A stretch of 5,731 bases of DNA, taken from Sabulitectum sp964571965 (lineage in GTDB: Bacteria > Fermentibacterota > Fermentibacteria > Fermentibacterales > JCC-6). The position numbers and the translations under genes are program-made. This document shows, in pieces, positions 1 through 5,731 of this stretch. The first letter of the stretch is position 1. Every line of letters begins with the position of its first letter. The notes beneath the pieces are model-generated. The model ran no database searches. It was not told where the DNA came from and saw nothing but the letters and a program-made list of their open reading frames with translations. The stretch lies in the NCBI GenBank assembly GCA_964571965.1, contig CAZNFQ010000119.1, forward strand, positions 1-5,731, in the 5' to 3' direction.

Positions 1-1283
1 GAAGTAATGGAACCATGGCCGATATAGGATATGAGGGAAAGGCCGTCGTTTATCTCAGCTGAAATGTTGGATACAGAGGGAGAAATTCCTCCGTATGCAC
101 CATTGGAACAGTAGAGGGTAACGTCCATGTTGCCGTCATTAGCCATTATTTCCTTGTATCTGTAGGACATCCATGGGTCCTGGAAATCCGTCGATCCGAT
201 GCTTATCCCGTACTGGAACCAGCTGGGAGAAGGCTCATAGGGATCCGTTTCGTAAGAGAATATTTTCCATGTGGAATAGGGAAGGCTTGCAGTATCGCTG
301 CAGAGCCTTGCAACATGGACGCTTGGATCCACACCGGTGCCGATTACTCCGTACTGGTTGTCTGAGGCAGTGCTTCCAACCCAGTAAACCGGTACGGAAG
401 CCTCATCACCAAGTAGTAGACAGTACTCAGGAGGATTGGGCCAGGTATTGAATGCGTCTACGATGTATGCGTCTATTGCCGAAGAGGTTGTGCCGATGGT
501 TTCCGTGGTTGCAACGTGTACCTCGTATCCCTTCTCACGCTTCCACTGGATCAGGTCCGCGGCAATGTCAACCGCCTCCTGGGGACCGATGACAAGATAT
601 GAACCGTCCACCAGTGCATCTGTAAGCTGAAGGCCAAGAACATCTTCGTAGATGGGCACGTAGCTTCTGGTCATACCTGAGGGAGCCCTGTAGAGCTCGT
701 TCTCGCCCTGATCCGTACCGCTTACGATCCTTACCTGAACGTTGGTGGTGATGTATGTCTCGCCGGTTACAGGGTTAACGGAAACAGGATTGTAGCGAAG
801 CCATGCAACACGGATGTCGCGAAGTATGGAAATTCTCTCTATGGTCACTGGAGAAGAAGGATACTGTGAAGAAGAACCCATAACCGTTTCATCAACCTTC
901 AGAGGAAGAGCCCCTGCAGTTCTTTCGGGGAATGGCTGAGCGGGAAGCACGTTGTAATTGCCCAGCACCGACACCTCGGAGCTTACTATCTCCAGGCTGA
1001 TGTCTCCTGTGTTGGGAATCTGAACCATTCTTCTGATGCATGGAACATCGGGGGTACCAACTTCAGCTCCGTAGCCGCCGCCCGGTATACGGAAAATGAT
1101 TCCGCTTCCGTAGCCGTCAACCGAGCTTTCGATGGTTTCAAGGGCCGTGAGATTGAACTCGACCACAGGCCCGTTGTCCATACCGATGTACTCAGCTGAT
1201 TCAACCGGTTCGGGCGCTCTGTACACAGTGGCAGCAAAAGCCGATGCAGCCGCCAGTGAAACTACCATAAGAATCCTGATCAT
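1..1283 (-). CDS. Gingipain-type C25 family cysteine peptidase, secreted (3' end cut by window edge)
   Basis: Predicted secreted cysteine endopeptidase of family C25 (gingipain-like); 427 N-terminal residues are visible. Residues 1-17 form a signal peptide: Arg3, a hydrophobic core, then an A-F-A cleavage motif at 15-17. Residues about 38-190 look like a C25 propeptide: a glycine-rich stretch, 'GTPDVP' at 76-81, 'YPSSPV' at 141-146 and 'YNPVSVNPVTGE' at 164-175. The catalytic domain starts near 208, with 'SYLVIGP' (228-234), 'WKREKGYEV' (247-255), 'CLLLGDEASVP' (288-298) and 'SDNQYG' (307-312). It reaches 'SYIGHGS' (419-425), whose His423 matches the catalytic His of gingipains. The catalytic Cys, expected roughly 30 residues later, and any C-terminal sorting domain are outside the window. 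The start is set by GGAGG (1289-1293) five bases upstream of ATG and by the signal peptide. The gene follows a likely terminator, so it may form its own transcription unit. The family call is firm; cleavage specificity cannot be judged. Confidence 0.9.
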   Translation of the reverse strand, partial: MIRILMVVSLAAASAFAATVYRAPEPVESAEYIGMDNGPVVEFNLTALETIESSVDGYGSGIIFRIPGGGYGAEVGTPDVPCIRRMVQIPNTGDISLEIVSSEVSVLGNYNVLPAQPFPERTAGALPLKVDETVMGSSSQYPSSPVTIERISILRDIRVAWLRYNPVSVNPVTGETYITTNVQVRIVSGTDQGENELYRAPSGMTRSYVPIYEDVLGLQLTDALVDGSYLVIGPQEAVDIAADLIQWKREKGYEVHVATTETIGTTSSAIDAYIVDAFNTWPNPPEYCLLLGDEASVPVYWVGSTASDNQYGVIGTGVDPSVHVARLCSDTASLPYSTWKIFSYETDPYEPSPSWFQYGISIGSTDFQDPWMSYRYKEIMANDGNMDVTLYCSNGAYGGISPSVSNISAEINDGLSLISYIGHGSIT

Positions 1284-1288
1284 CTTTA

Positions 1289-1293
1289 CCTCC
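1289..1293 (-). promoter_or_regulatory. Ribosome binding site of the C25 peptidase gene
   Basis: Read on the minus strand, GGAGG lies five bases before the ATG at 1283-1281. It fixes this start, which also gives a complete signal peptide. A run of alternating T and A (1298-1308) lies just upstream and should keep the site free of stable structure. Confidence 0.75.
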
Positions 1294-1310
1294 AGTGTAT
1301 ATATATATCA

Positions 1311-1348
1311 AGACGGGGTTCGCTTAACCCTAAAAGCAAACCCCGCCT
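1311..1348 (-). terminator. Hairpin, probable terminator downstream of the HD-domain gene
   Basis: The arms are 1334-1348 and 1311-1325, with an 8-nt loop (1326-1333). As minus-strand RNA all 15 positions pair, two of them as G-U wobbles. As plus-strand RNA the same two positions are A-C mismatches, so the structure favours minus-strand transcription. The stem has a GC-rich base with a run of four G-C pairs. What follows is UUGAUAUAUAUAUA rather than a clean U run, so it is an imperfect intrinsic terminator. It starts 29 nt after the HD gene stop and ends 17 nt before the C25 ribosome binding site. It could instead stabilise the 3' end of the upstream mRNA or act in the leader of a read-through transcript. 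Confidence 0.6.
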
Positions 1349-1355
1349 GAGTCAA
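1327..1355 (-). promoter_or_regulatory. Candidate sigma70-type promoter for the C25 peptidase gene, overlapping the terminator
   Basis: On the minus strand, TTGACT (1355-1350, five of six matches to the -35 consensus) is followed after 17 nt by TAGGGT (1332-1327). This -10 matches only three of six bases, but these include the important T, A and final T. Transcription would begin near 1320, inside the 3' arm of the hairpin, giving a leader of about 37 nt with the ribosome binding site. The match could be chance in a short gap, so this is tentative. Confidence 0.3.
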
Positions 1356-1377
1356 TGGTTCCTGAAACGCTGTTTTC

Positions 1378-1944
1378 TCAGTCGATGAGAAGCCCACCGT
1401 TGTACATCACCATGGGATTGAAGGTTGCGAAGTCCGCCTGATGGACCAGAACCGTTTCCAGTCTCTGTGGCCTGCCGTCACCCTCTTTGGCATGGCAGCC
1501 TATCATGTTGATTATTTCATCGGGAAGGTCTGCCTTAGCTGCCAGAATGGCTCCGGATATGGGATGCCTTGCGCATTTGCCGCTGCGGCTCTTCCTGTGA
1601 CCGTCCTGGTGCCTCTCTATTTCAAGAAGCTTTCCAACATCATGAAGAAGACCGCCTGCCACCAGCCAGTCCATGTTTACGGTAAATGGCGGTGTGTATG
1701 TTCCCTCGATGGCCAGAGCCAGACCTACTGCCCCTTCTGTCACCGCAATTGTATGCTGAATGAGGTTAACTCCATGGGTCTCGGTGAGAAGCGTAAACGG
1801 TATGGTCTCTAATTCTTCCGGACTCCAGCCGCCCTGAAGGGCAGCAGTTTCCCAGACATTCACCACTTTTTCTCTGAGTTCCCTGTCATTTATTTTCTCA
1901 AGCTGAGCCTGAAAAAAGGATTCTATTGCTTTCCGCACGGTCAT
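1378..1944 (-). CDS. HD-domain metal-dependent phosphohydrolase, substrate unknown
   Basis: A 188-residue cytoplasmic protein with no signal peptide or membrane segment. It is a single HD domain after about 60 mostly helical residues. The full set of metal ligands is visible: His64, the His101-Asp102 pair in 'LLHDVGKLLE', His127 in 'RHPISGA', His151 in 'GCHAKEG' and Asp171 in 'HQADFA'. The H-HD-H-H-D order fits HD proteins that bind two metal ions and hydrolyse phosphate esters, such as cyclic dinucleotides, 2',3'-cyclic phosphates or nucleotides. There is no GYP motif, KH domain or nucleotidyltransferase partner domain, so the substrate cannot be assigned. Its ATG overlaps the dehydrogenase stop codon (ATGA, 1941-1944). 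A GGAGG lies only two bases before its ATG, too close for normal initiation, so translation is probably coupled to the upstream gene. A hairpin follows it. The family call is firm; the role is not. Confidence 0.85.
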   Translation of the reverse strand: MTVRKAIESFFQAQLEKINDRELREKVVNVWETAALQGGWSPEELETIPFTLLTETHGVNLIQHTIAVTEGAVGLALAIEGTYTPPFTVNMDWLVAGGLLHDVGKLLEIERHQDGHRKSRSGKCARHPISGAILAAKADLPDEIINMIGCHAKEGDGRPQRLETVLVHQADFATFNPMVMYNGGLLID

Positions 1945-3131
1945 CCCTCCATTGCGGCAATGATAGCGTCAGTCATCTGACGAGTGCTTGCAGCGCCCTT
2001 CTCGATCACATCAGGCGTGCCGCGCATCTTCAGCATGTCATAGGTTCTTACCTTGCCTTCAGCAACAACCTTTTCAATGGCTTTTCTGATCCTGGAAGCT
2101 TTCTCCACCTCTCCGATGTGGTCGAGCATCATGCAGGCACTGAGGACCATGGCGATGGGATTCACAATGGAAACATCGTAGTCGGCATACTTCGGAGCAG
2201 AACCGTGGGTGGGCTCGAATACAGCCACTTCATCACCGATGTTGGCGCTGCAGGCAAAACCGAGGCCTCCCACCAGGCCGGCAAAACCGTCACTGACTAT
2301 ATCACCGAACATGTTGCCGCTGACCAGAACGCCGTAGTCTTCCGGGTTCTTTGTGAGCCACATCATCTGGGCATCGATGTTGGTTTCCCAGAGTTCTATA
2401 TCCGGGTAGTCCTTTGCAATCTTCCTGCCCTCTTCCCGCATCATGCCGCTGGTTTCCCGGATCACATTGGGCTTTTCACAGATGGTGACACTCTTGTAAC
2501 CGAATTTTTCAGCATACTGGAAAGCTGCGCTGAGAATCCTGCGGCAGGCATTCCGTGAGAATATTCTCGTGGAAACAGCAAGGTCCTCCCTGGGAACACT
2601 GCCGAAATTCTTCTTGAACTTCACATGGGTGTTCAGTGCATCGTAGACCTGATCAGGGGGGTTCGTCCACTCCACTCCGCCGTAAAGCCCCTCGGTGTTC
2701 TGCCTGAAGATAACAGCATCCACAGAAGGTTCTTCGATGGTGTTTCCGGGACCTTTCCTGATGAAGTTCAGGGGATTGCCTGTAAAGGCTTTGCAGGGCC
2801 TGATGCATATATCGAGGTTGAAATGCTGACGCATTCCCACTATGGGGCTGAAGTATACCAGACCTTTGTCTCTCAGGGAAGGATCGAGATCCTCGAGGGC
2901 CTTGTCCTTCGGTTTTGAGGTTATTGCTCCGAACAGGGCTATCTTATGCTTCGCCAGAAGGTCGATAGTACGCTGGGGAAGGGGGTTGCCCTCCTTCTTC
3001 CAGAACTCCCAACCGATATCCGCGTGCACGTAATCGGCTTCGAAACCCGCTGCGTCCAGTACCCTGACAGCTTCCTCGAGAACGGGGGCCCCGATCCCGT
3101 CTCCCGGCATGGTAACTATTGTTCTCCTCAT
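1941..3131 (-). CDS. Isocitrate/isopropylmalate family dehydrogenase, probably isocitrate dehydrogenase
   Basis: A 396-residue cytoplasmic beta-decarboxylating dehydrogenase, most likely converting isocitrate to 2-oxoglutarate and CO2. The fold is complete, from 'MPGDGIGAPV' (8-17) to the C-terminus. Substrate and metal residues match E. coli isocitrate dehydrogenase positions: Ser95 (S113), Arg101 (R119), Arg111 (R129), Arg143 (R153), Tyr150 (Y160), Lys220 (K230), Asp253 (D283), Asp277 (D307) and Asp281 (D311). 'FRQNTEGLYGG' (142-152) is of the isocitrate/homoisocitrate kind, not the isopropylmalate 'ELTGGIY' kind, and Phe94 replaces the Glu expected in isopropylmalate dehydrogenase. The cofactor loop 'HGSAPKYADYD' (309-319) has Lys314-Tyr315, as in NADP-dependent enzymes. 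The start is supported by AGGAGG eight bases upstream. It is coupled to the HD gene by a 4-nt overlap. Homoisocitrate dehydrogenase is the main alternative; the family is certain, the exact substrate less so. Confidence 0.88.
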   Translation of the reverse strand: MRRTIVTMPGDGIGAPVLEEAVRVLDAAGFEADYVHADIGWEFWKKEGNPLPQRTIDLLAKHKIALFGAITSKPKDKALEDLDPSLRDKGLVYFSPIVGMRQHFNLDICIRPCKAFTGNPLNFIRKGPGNTIEEPSVDAVIFRQNTEGLYGGVEWTNPPDQVYDALNTHVKFKKNFGSVPREDLAVSTRIFSRNACRRILSAAFQYAEKFGYKSVTICEKPNVIRETSGMMREEGRKIAKDYPDIELWETNIDAQMMWLTKNPEDYGVLVSGNMFGDIVSDGFAGLVGGLGFACSANIGDEVAVFEPTHGSAPKYADYDVSIVNPIAMVLSACMMLDHIGEVEKASRIRKAIEKVVAEGKVRTYDMLKMRGTPDVIEKGAASTRQMTDAIIAAMEG

Positions 3132-3163
3132 TCGGTTTTCCTCCTGAAGTTTTCGGTTTCCAT
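3128..3163 (-). CDS. Possible 11-codon leader ORF before the dehydrogenase
   Basis: An ATG at 3163-3161 opens a frame encoding METENFRRKTE. Its TGA (3130-3128) overlaps the dehydrogenase ATG in an ATGA arrangement. AGGCGG lies seven bases before this ATG, one mismatch from a consensus ribosome binding site. It could serve as a coupling or regulatory leader whose translation crosses the dehydrogenase ribosome binding site. There is no run of one amino acid as in classical attenuators. A frame this short can easily occur by chance, so its expression is unproven. Confidence 0.2.
   Translation of the reverse strand: METENFRRKTE
3140..3145 (-). promoter_or_regulatory. Ribosome binding site of the dehydrogenase gene
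   Basis: A consensus AGGAGG on the minus strand, eight bases before the ATG at 3131-3129. It supports this start for the dehydrogenase. It also forms two Arg codons (AGG AGG) of the small upstream reading frame at 3128-3163. Confidence 0.8.
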
Positions 3164-3191
3164 TGAATATCCGCCTTATGACGGAATTACG

Positions 3192-3197
3192 ATAATA
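3192..3197 (-). promoter_or_regulatory. Weak candidate -10 element before the dehydrogenase gene
   Basis: TATTAT on the minus strand matches the -10 consensus at five of six bases and would start transcription near 3185, about 54 nt before the dehydrogenase ATG. The sequence 16-18 nt upstream is GC-rich palindrome (around TACCCG) with no convincing -35 element. The rest of the 3132-3231 gap holds no clear intrinsic terminator, so the dehydrogenase could also be read from the peptidase gene upstream. Confidence 0.15.
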
Positions 3198-3202
3198 CTA
3201 CT

Positions 3203-3223
3203 GGGAAATTTCCCCGGGTACCC
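3203..3223. repeat. Chain of overlapping short palindromes in the peptidase-dehydrogenase gap
   Basis: Three perfect palindromes follow each other with shared bases: GGGAAATTTCCC (3203-3214), CCCGGG (3213-3218) and GGGTACCC (3216-3223). They lie within 30 nt after the tricorn-like gene stop. They make only short hairpins with small loops and are not followed by a U run, so they do not form a standard terminator. A dimeric regulator site is possible but unsupported. Confidence 0.35.
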
Positions 3224-3225
3224 CG

Positions 3226-3234
3226 CTATCATTA
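3226..3234 (-). other. Three tandem in-frame stop codons (TAA TGA TAG)
   Basis: The tricorn-like peptidase frame ends in TAA (3234-3232), followed directly and in frame by TGA and TAG. All three stop codons therefore appear once each in nine bases, which would block any read-through toward the dehydrogenase. Confidence 0.9.
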
Positions 3235-5731
3235 CAGAAGCCCCAGAGCGGTTGAAACAGCGGTCTGCATCTGTCTGTCTATTCCGTTTCCTGCGTCGCA
3301 GGGCAGAACCTGCACGAATATGTCGGGAGAAACCCCGGTGTTCTCGAGATTCTCACCGGAAAGGGTGTACCACCCGGTACCCGGAAGCCTGAATCCCGTC
3401 CCATCCGCCAGCTGAACATCGGTGGTGCCGATTACAGCTCCGTAGGTGGTGTTTCCCACAATGGGTCCCAGGTTGAGCTCCTTCCAGGCAGCAGGGAATA
3501 TCTCCGCGTCGGAGTAACATGTCTCGTCTATAAGAAGTACCAGAGGTTTCCTGTAAACTCCAAGGGGCTCCACCGTGGACCTTCCGCTTCTGTCCCTGCT
3601 CATGGCGTAGGTTTCCCTCGCGAGGCTTGCAAGGATCTGATCGTGGGTGGATCCTCCTCCGTTCCCCCTTACATCGATTATCATGGCATCTCTGCCCAGA
3701 CCTTCCGCGTAAAGGTCCCTTCTGAAATTGCTCACCGATTCAAGGTTCATGGAAGGAATGTGCAGGTAGCCGACACGGTCGTCTGAGAGCTCCTCCACCA
3801 TTCTTCTGTTTCCCGCAACCCATTCATCATAGGTGAGTCTCCACAGATCCCACTGGGATATGGGTGTGATCCGCACCGAAGAATCACGGTTGTCTCGAAT
3901 GAAGCTGAGGGATATCTCCCTGTCCGATGTGTTTCTGAAGGGAGCATAGAAGTTGTGGTAACGGTCTACTCTGGTTCCGTCCACCTCAGTTATTATGTCC
4001 CCCCGCTGAAATCCTGCCAGGTAGGCGGGTGACATGGGAAGAACACTGTCCACCCTTATGCCCTGTCCGTTCCAGTCGCTGTCGATAAATATTCCGGTTT
4101 CACCTGTGTAGGCTGTTCTAGAGTACTCCCATGGGCCGTAAATACCAAGATGCGAAGCTGACAGTTCTCCAAGCATTCTGCGTACCACGTCGTTGAATTC
4201 AGAATTAATGAGAGCGGCGGCAGCCCTGTCTTCGTATCTATCCCGCATTTCGTTCCAGTCCACGCCGTGCATTCCGGAGTCATAAAAACTGTCCCGTAGC
4301 ATCCGCCAGGCACTGGTGAACTTCTGCCTCTGAAGCTCAGTTACAGAACGTGAGCATGGCGCAGACCATACCAGAAGGTCTCCGTCGGTATTTCTCAGGG
4401 ATGAACCGTAGCTGAGATAGTAAACCGAACCGGCGGTTTCGGTGTCCGTGGGCTGGATCCTGGTTGGAGAATGGTCACCGAAGCTCTCCCGCTGAAGGTT
4501 CTCTCCGTTCCATTCAACGCTCCAGAGATCACTCTGGCCCGACTGGTCCGTCGCAGGGAAATAAAACCTGCGGCCATCTGGAGACATCCCGTAGAAATCG
4601 TAATAGCCCTCCACTGTACAGAGTTCTTCCGTACGGGCATAAAGATTTGTGAAATCAGGATCTATCACTTCCAGGGGCATGTCGAGGAGTTCCTCTTTTC
4701 TTTCCATATCGGCTTCCCAGTCCTCGGGGTCGAACCATGCCTGAACGATGTGGTAATCGCCGTCGTCGGTTCTGCTGGCCCATATGAGCCTTCTGCCCTC
4801 GGAGGTCCACATGGGCTGGAAATCGTCGTTGGGGTGACGGCTCACGTTCAAAGGCTCTCCGCCGTTCACGGATACTATGAAAACATCTTCTCTGTGAGCT
4901 TCAACAGTGGTGCTGAAGGCTATCCACCTTGAGTCGGGGGACCAGCTGTGATGAAGTATCCCCGGTGTATCGCAGATCCTTCTGGAGCGGCCGCCGAGAA
5001 CGTCCATCACGTACAGGCGCCCTTCGCTGTCCAGGAATGAGAAATCTCCCAGGGGTGACCACTCTGGATCGGTTGCGGAATCAAGACCGGTGTTTACCTC
5101 CCAGGTGTCGATTTCAATGGGCTCACCCTCGTTGAGCTTCACCGAACCAAGAACCACTGAGACCTCACCGTCCTCCTCCCTCTGAAACAGTATCATGGAG
5201 CCGTCAGGGCTTATCCTTGGCCTGCTTTCCAGGGCTGAGGTTTCAGTTATCCTCACAGCTTCTCCAAGACCGTCATCCTCAATGGGGACCGCATAAATTT
5301 CTCCTTCGGCTTCCATCACCATGAACGAGCCGTCAAGGGCTGCGGAGAAATCGGTGGTGTAAACTCCGGCGAAGAAGAGTTCCTGATCGGGAAAGGGCAG
5401 ATCAACGGTGGCAGGTATGTAAATTTCCTCGGGCAGGAAGTTTTCAGTGGAACACCTGTAAAGTTTACCCCGGGATTCAAAAACCACCAGCGATCCGTCG
5501 GCGCTTATGGAAGGAAAAGTAATATCGCCCGGGATACCCGCCGAAAGAAAAACACCGTCAGTCCCGCAGAACCTGTCGATTCCCTCCGTATCTTCCATTA
5601 CGTAGAACAGCTCTCCCGAACCGTCCATCATGGGCCAGCGCTGATCAATGTTCCTGTGGGCAATGGGTTCGCATTCTCCCCGGGTGTAAAGCCACAGCGA
5701 GCTTGAAGCGCTTCCCCGGTAGTGTTTCCGC
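3232..5731 (-). CDS. Tricorn-like S41 family serine peptidase with beta-propeller and PDZ domain (5' end cut by window edge)
   Basis: The C-terminal 832 residues of a tricorn-type peptidase, numbered here from the first whole codon (5730). Residues 1 to about 455 are TolB/PD40-like propeller repeats, for example 'SRPRISPDGS' (169-178) and 'SWSPDSRWIAFS' (262-273). The first residues, 'RKHYRG...LWLY', continue a blade, so the Met at 5631 is internal and the true start is off the window. A helical segment follows (about 468-525), then 'SASHLGI' (524-530) with Ser526-His527, a PDZ domain (about 545-625, 'SPAYLAGFQRGDII') and the S41 core: 'DVRGNGGGS' (686-694), 'CYSDAEIFP' with nucleophile Ser740, and 'LENTGVSPDI' with Glu796. 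These match the tricorn tetrad (S745, H746, S965, E1023), so the enzyme should be active on peptides released by larger proteases. Whether it is cytosolic or exported cannot be seen, because the N-terminus is missing. About 100 nt separate it from the dehydrogenase. Confidence 0.9.
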   Translation of the reverse strand, partial: RKHYRGSASSSLWLYTRGECEPIAHRNIDQRWPMMDGSGELFYVMEDTEGIDRFCGTDGVFLSAGIPGDITFPSISADGSLVVFESRGKLYRCSTENFLPEEIYIPATVDLPFPDQELFFAGVYTTDFSAALDGSFMVMEAEGEIYAVPIEDDGLGEAVRITETSALESRPRISPDGSMILFQREEDGEVSVVLGSVKLNEGEPIEIDTWEVNTGLDSATDPEWSPLGDFSFLDSEGRLYVMDVLGGRSRRICDTPGILHHSWSPDSRWIAFSTTVEAHREDVFIVSVNGGEPLNVSRHPNDDFQPMWTSEGRRLIWASRTDDGDYHIVQAWFDPEDWEADMERKEELLDMPLEVIDPDFTNLYARTEELCTVEGYYDFYGMSPDGRRFYFPATDQSGQSDLWSVEWNGENLQRESFGDHSPTRIQPTDTETAGSVYYLSYGSSLRNTDGDLLVWSAPCSRSVTELQRQKFTSAWRMLRDSFYDSGMHGVDWNEMRDRYEDRAAAALINSEFNDVVRRMLGELSASHLGIYGPWEYSRTAYTGETGIFIDSDWNGQGIRVDSVLPMSPAYLAGFQRGDIITEVDGTRVDRYHNFYAPFRNTSDREISLSFIRDNRDSSVRITPISQWDLWRLTYDEWVAGNRRMVEELSDDRVGYLHIPSMNLESVSNFRRDLYAEGLGRDAMIIDVRGNGGGSTHDQILASLARETYAMSRDRSGRSTVEPLGVYRKPLVLLIDETCYSDAEIFPAAWKELNLGPIVGNTTYGAVIGTTDVQLADGTGFRLPGTGWYTLSGENLENTGVSPDIFVQVLPCDAGNGIDRQMQTAVSTALGLL

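Noticed and set aside
986..1237. An 83-codon minus-strand frame in the C25 region
   Set aside because: It is out of frame with the C25 gene, whose own frame is open from 1283 to the window edge and carries the family motifs.
1298..1308. The alternating TA tract as a -10 element for the C25 gene
   Set aside because: A start about 7 nt downstream would fall at or inside the ribosome binding site, and no -35 lies at the right distance.
1926..2558. A 210-codon open frame on the plus strand
   Set aside because: It lies wholly antisense to the dehydrogenase, which has a complete set of family motifs; the plus-strand product has no recognisable motif and no good ribosome binding site.
1941..3131. 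3-isopropylmalate dehydrogenase (leuB) as the identity of the dehydrogenase
   Set aside because: The 'NTEGLY' motif and Ser95, with Phe94 instead of the diagnostic Glu, fit isocitrate-type substrates; no leucine pathway gene is nearby.
2946..3392. A 148-codon plus-strand frame spanning the dehydrogenase start and the peptidase end
   Set aside because: It is antisense to two well-supported genes and shows no family motif; long antisense frames are common at this GC content.
4471..4932. A 153-codon plus-strand frame inside the tricorn-like gene
   Set aside because: It is antisense to propeller repeats of a clear gene, with no recognisable domain.
5629..5631. ATG at 5631 as the start of the tricorn-like gene
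   Set aside because: The frame is open upstream to the window edge and reads as propeller sequence; no good ribosome binding site precedes this ATG.

Overview
The window holds four protein-coding genes, all on the minus strand. In transcription order (right to left) they are: a tricorn-type S41 peptidase cut by the right edge, an isocitrate/isopropylmalate-family dehydrogenase, a small HD-domain phosphohydrolase, and a gingipain-type (C25) secreted cysteine peptidase cut by the left edge. Coding density is high. The only gaps are about 100 nt (3132-3231) and 94 nt (1284-1377). I see no tRNA, rRNA, mobile element or CRISPR array. The base composition looks moderately GC-rich by eye. The mix of a TolB/tricorn propeller peptidase, a C25 peptidase with a gingipain-like propeptide and strong AGGAGG-type ribosome binding sites points to a bacterium. 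My guess is an uncultivated peptide-degrading candidate phylum of the Fermentibacteria, WOR-3 or Cloacimonadota kind. That is inference from gene content only; no marker gene is present.

Right part (3232-5731): the C-terminal 832 residues of a tricorn-like peptidase, with a beta-propeller, a helical segment, a PDZ domain and an S41 core. All four tricorn catalytic positions (Ser-His, Ser, Glu) are present. The reading frame runs open through the right edge, so the first Met in the frame (5631) is internal. The gene ends in three tandem in-frame stops (TAA TGA TAG).

Middle (1378-3231): the dehydrogenase and the HD protein overlap by 4 nt (ATGA) and are almost certainly translationally coupled. 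The dehydrogenase has a strong ribosome binding site, and a possible 11-codon leader ORF ends in the same ATGA arrangement at its start. Its substrate residues fit isocitrate. Its cofactor loop carries Lys-Tyr as in NADP-dependent isocitrate dehydrogenases.

Left part (1-1377): a 15-bp hairpin follows the HD gene. It pairs fully only as minus-strand RNA, using two G-U wobbles, which marks it as a minus-strand structure and probably a terminator. A candidate promoter (TTGACT-N17-TAGGGT) lies inside it and could start a separate transcript for the C25 peptidase. The C25 gene has a signal peptide, a propeptide-like region and a catalytic domain up to the catalytic His; the catalytic Cys lies beyond the window.

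Together the two peptidases suggest protein or peptide degradation, with the oxidative decarboxylase feeding or balancing central metabolism. The window shows no direct functional link between these genes beyond strand and order. I did not find a clear new biological system here. The most interesting points are the hybrid cofactor loop of the dehydrogenase, the compact terminator/promoter overlap before the C25 gene, and the small leader ORF.
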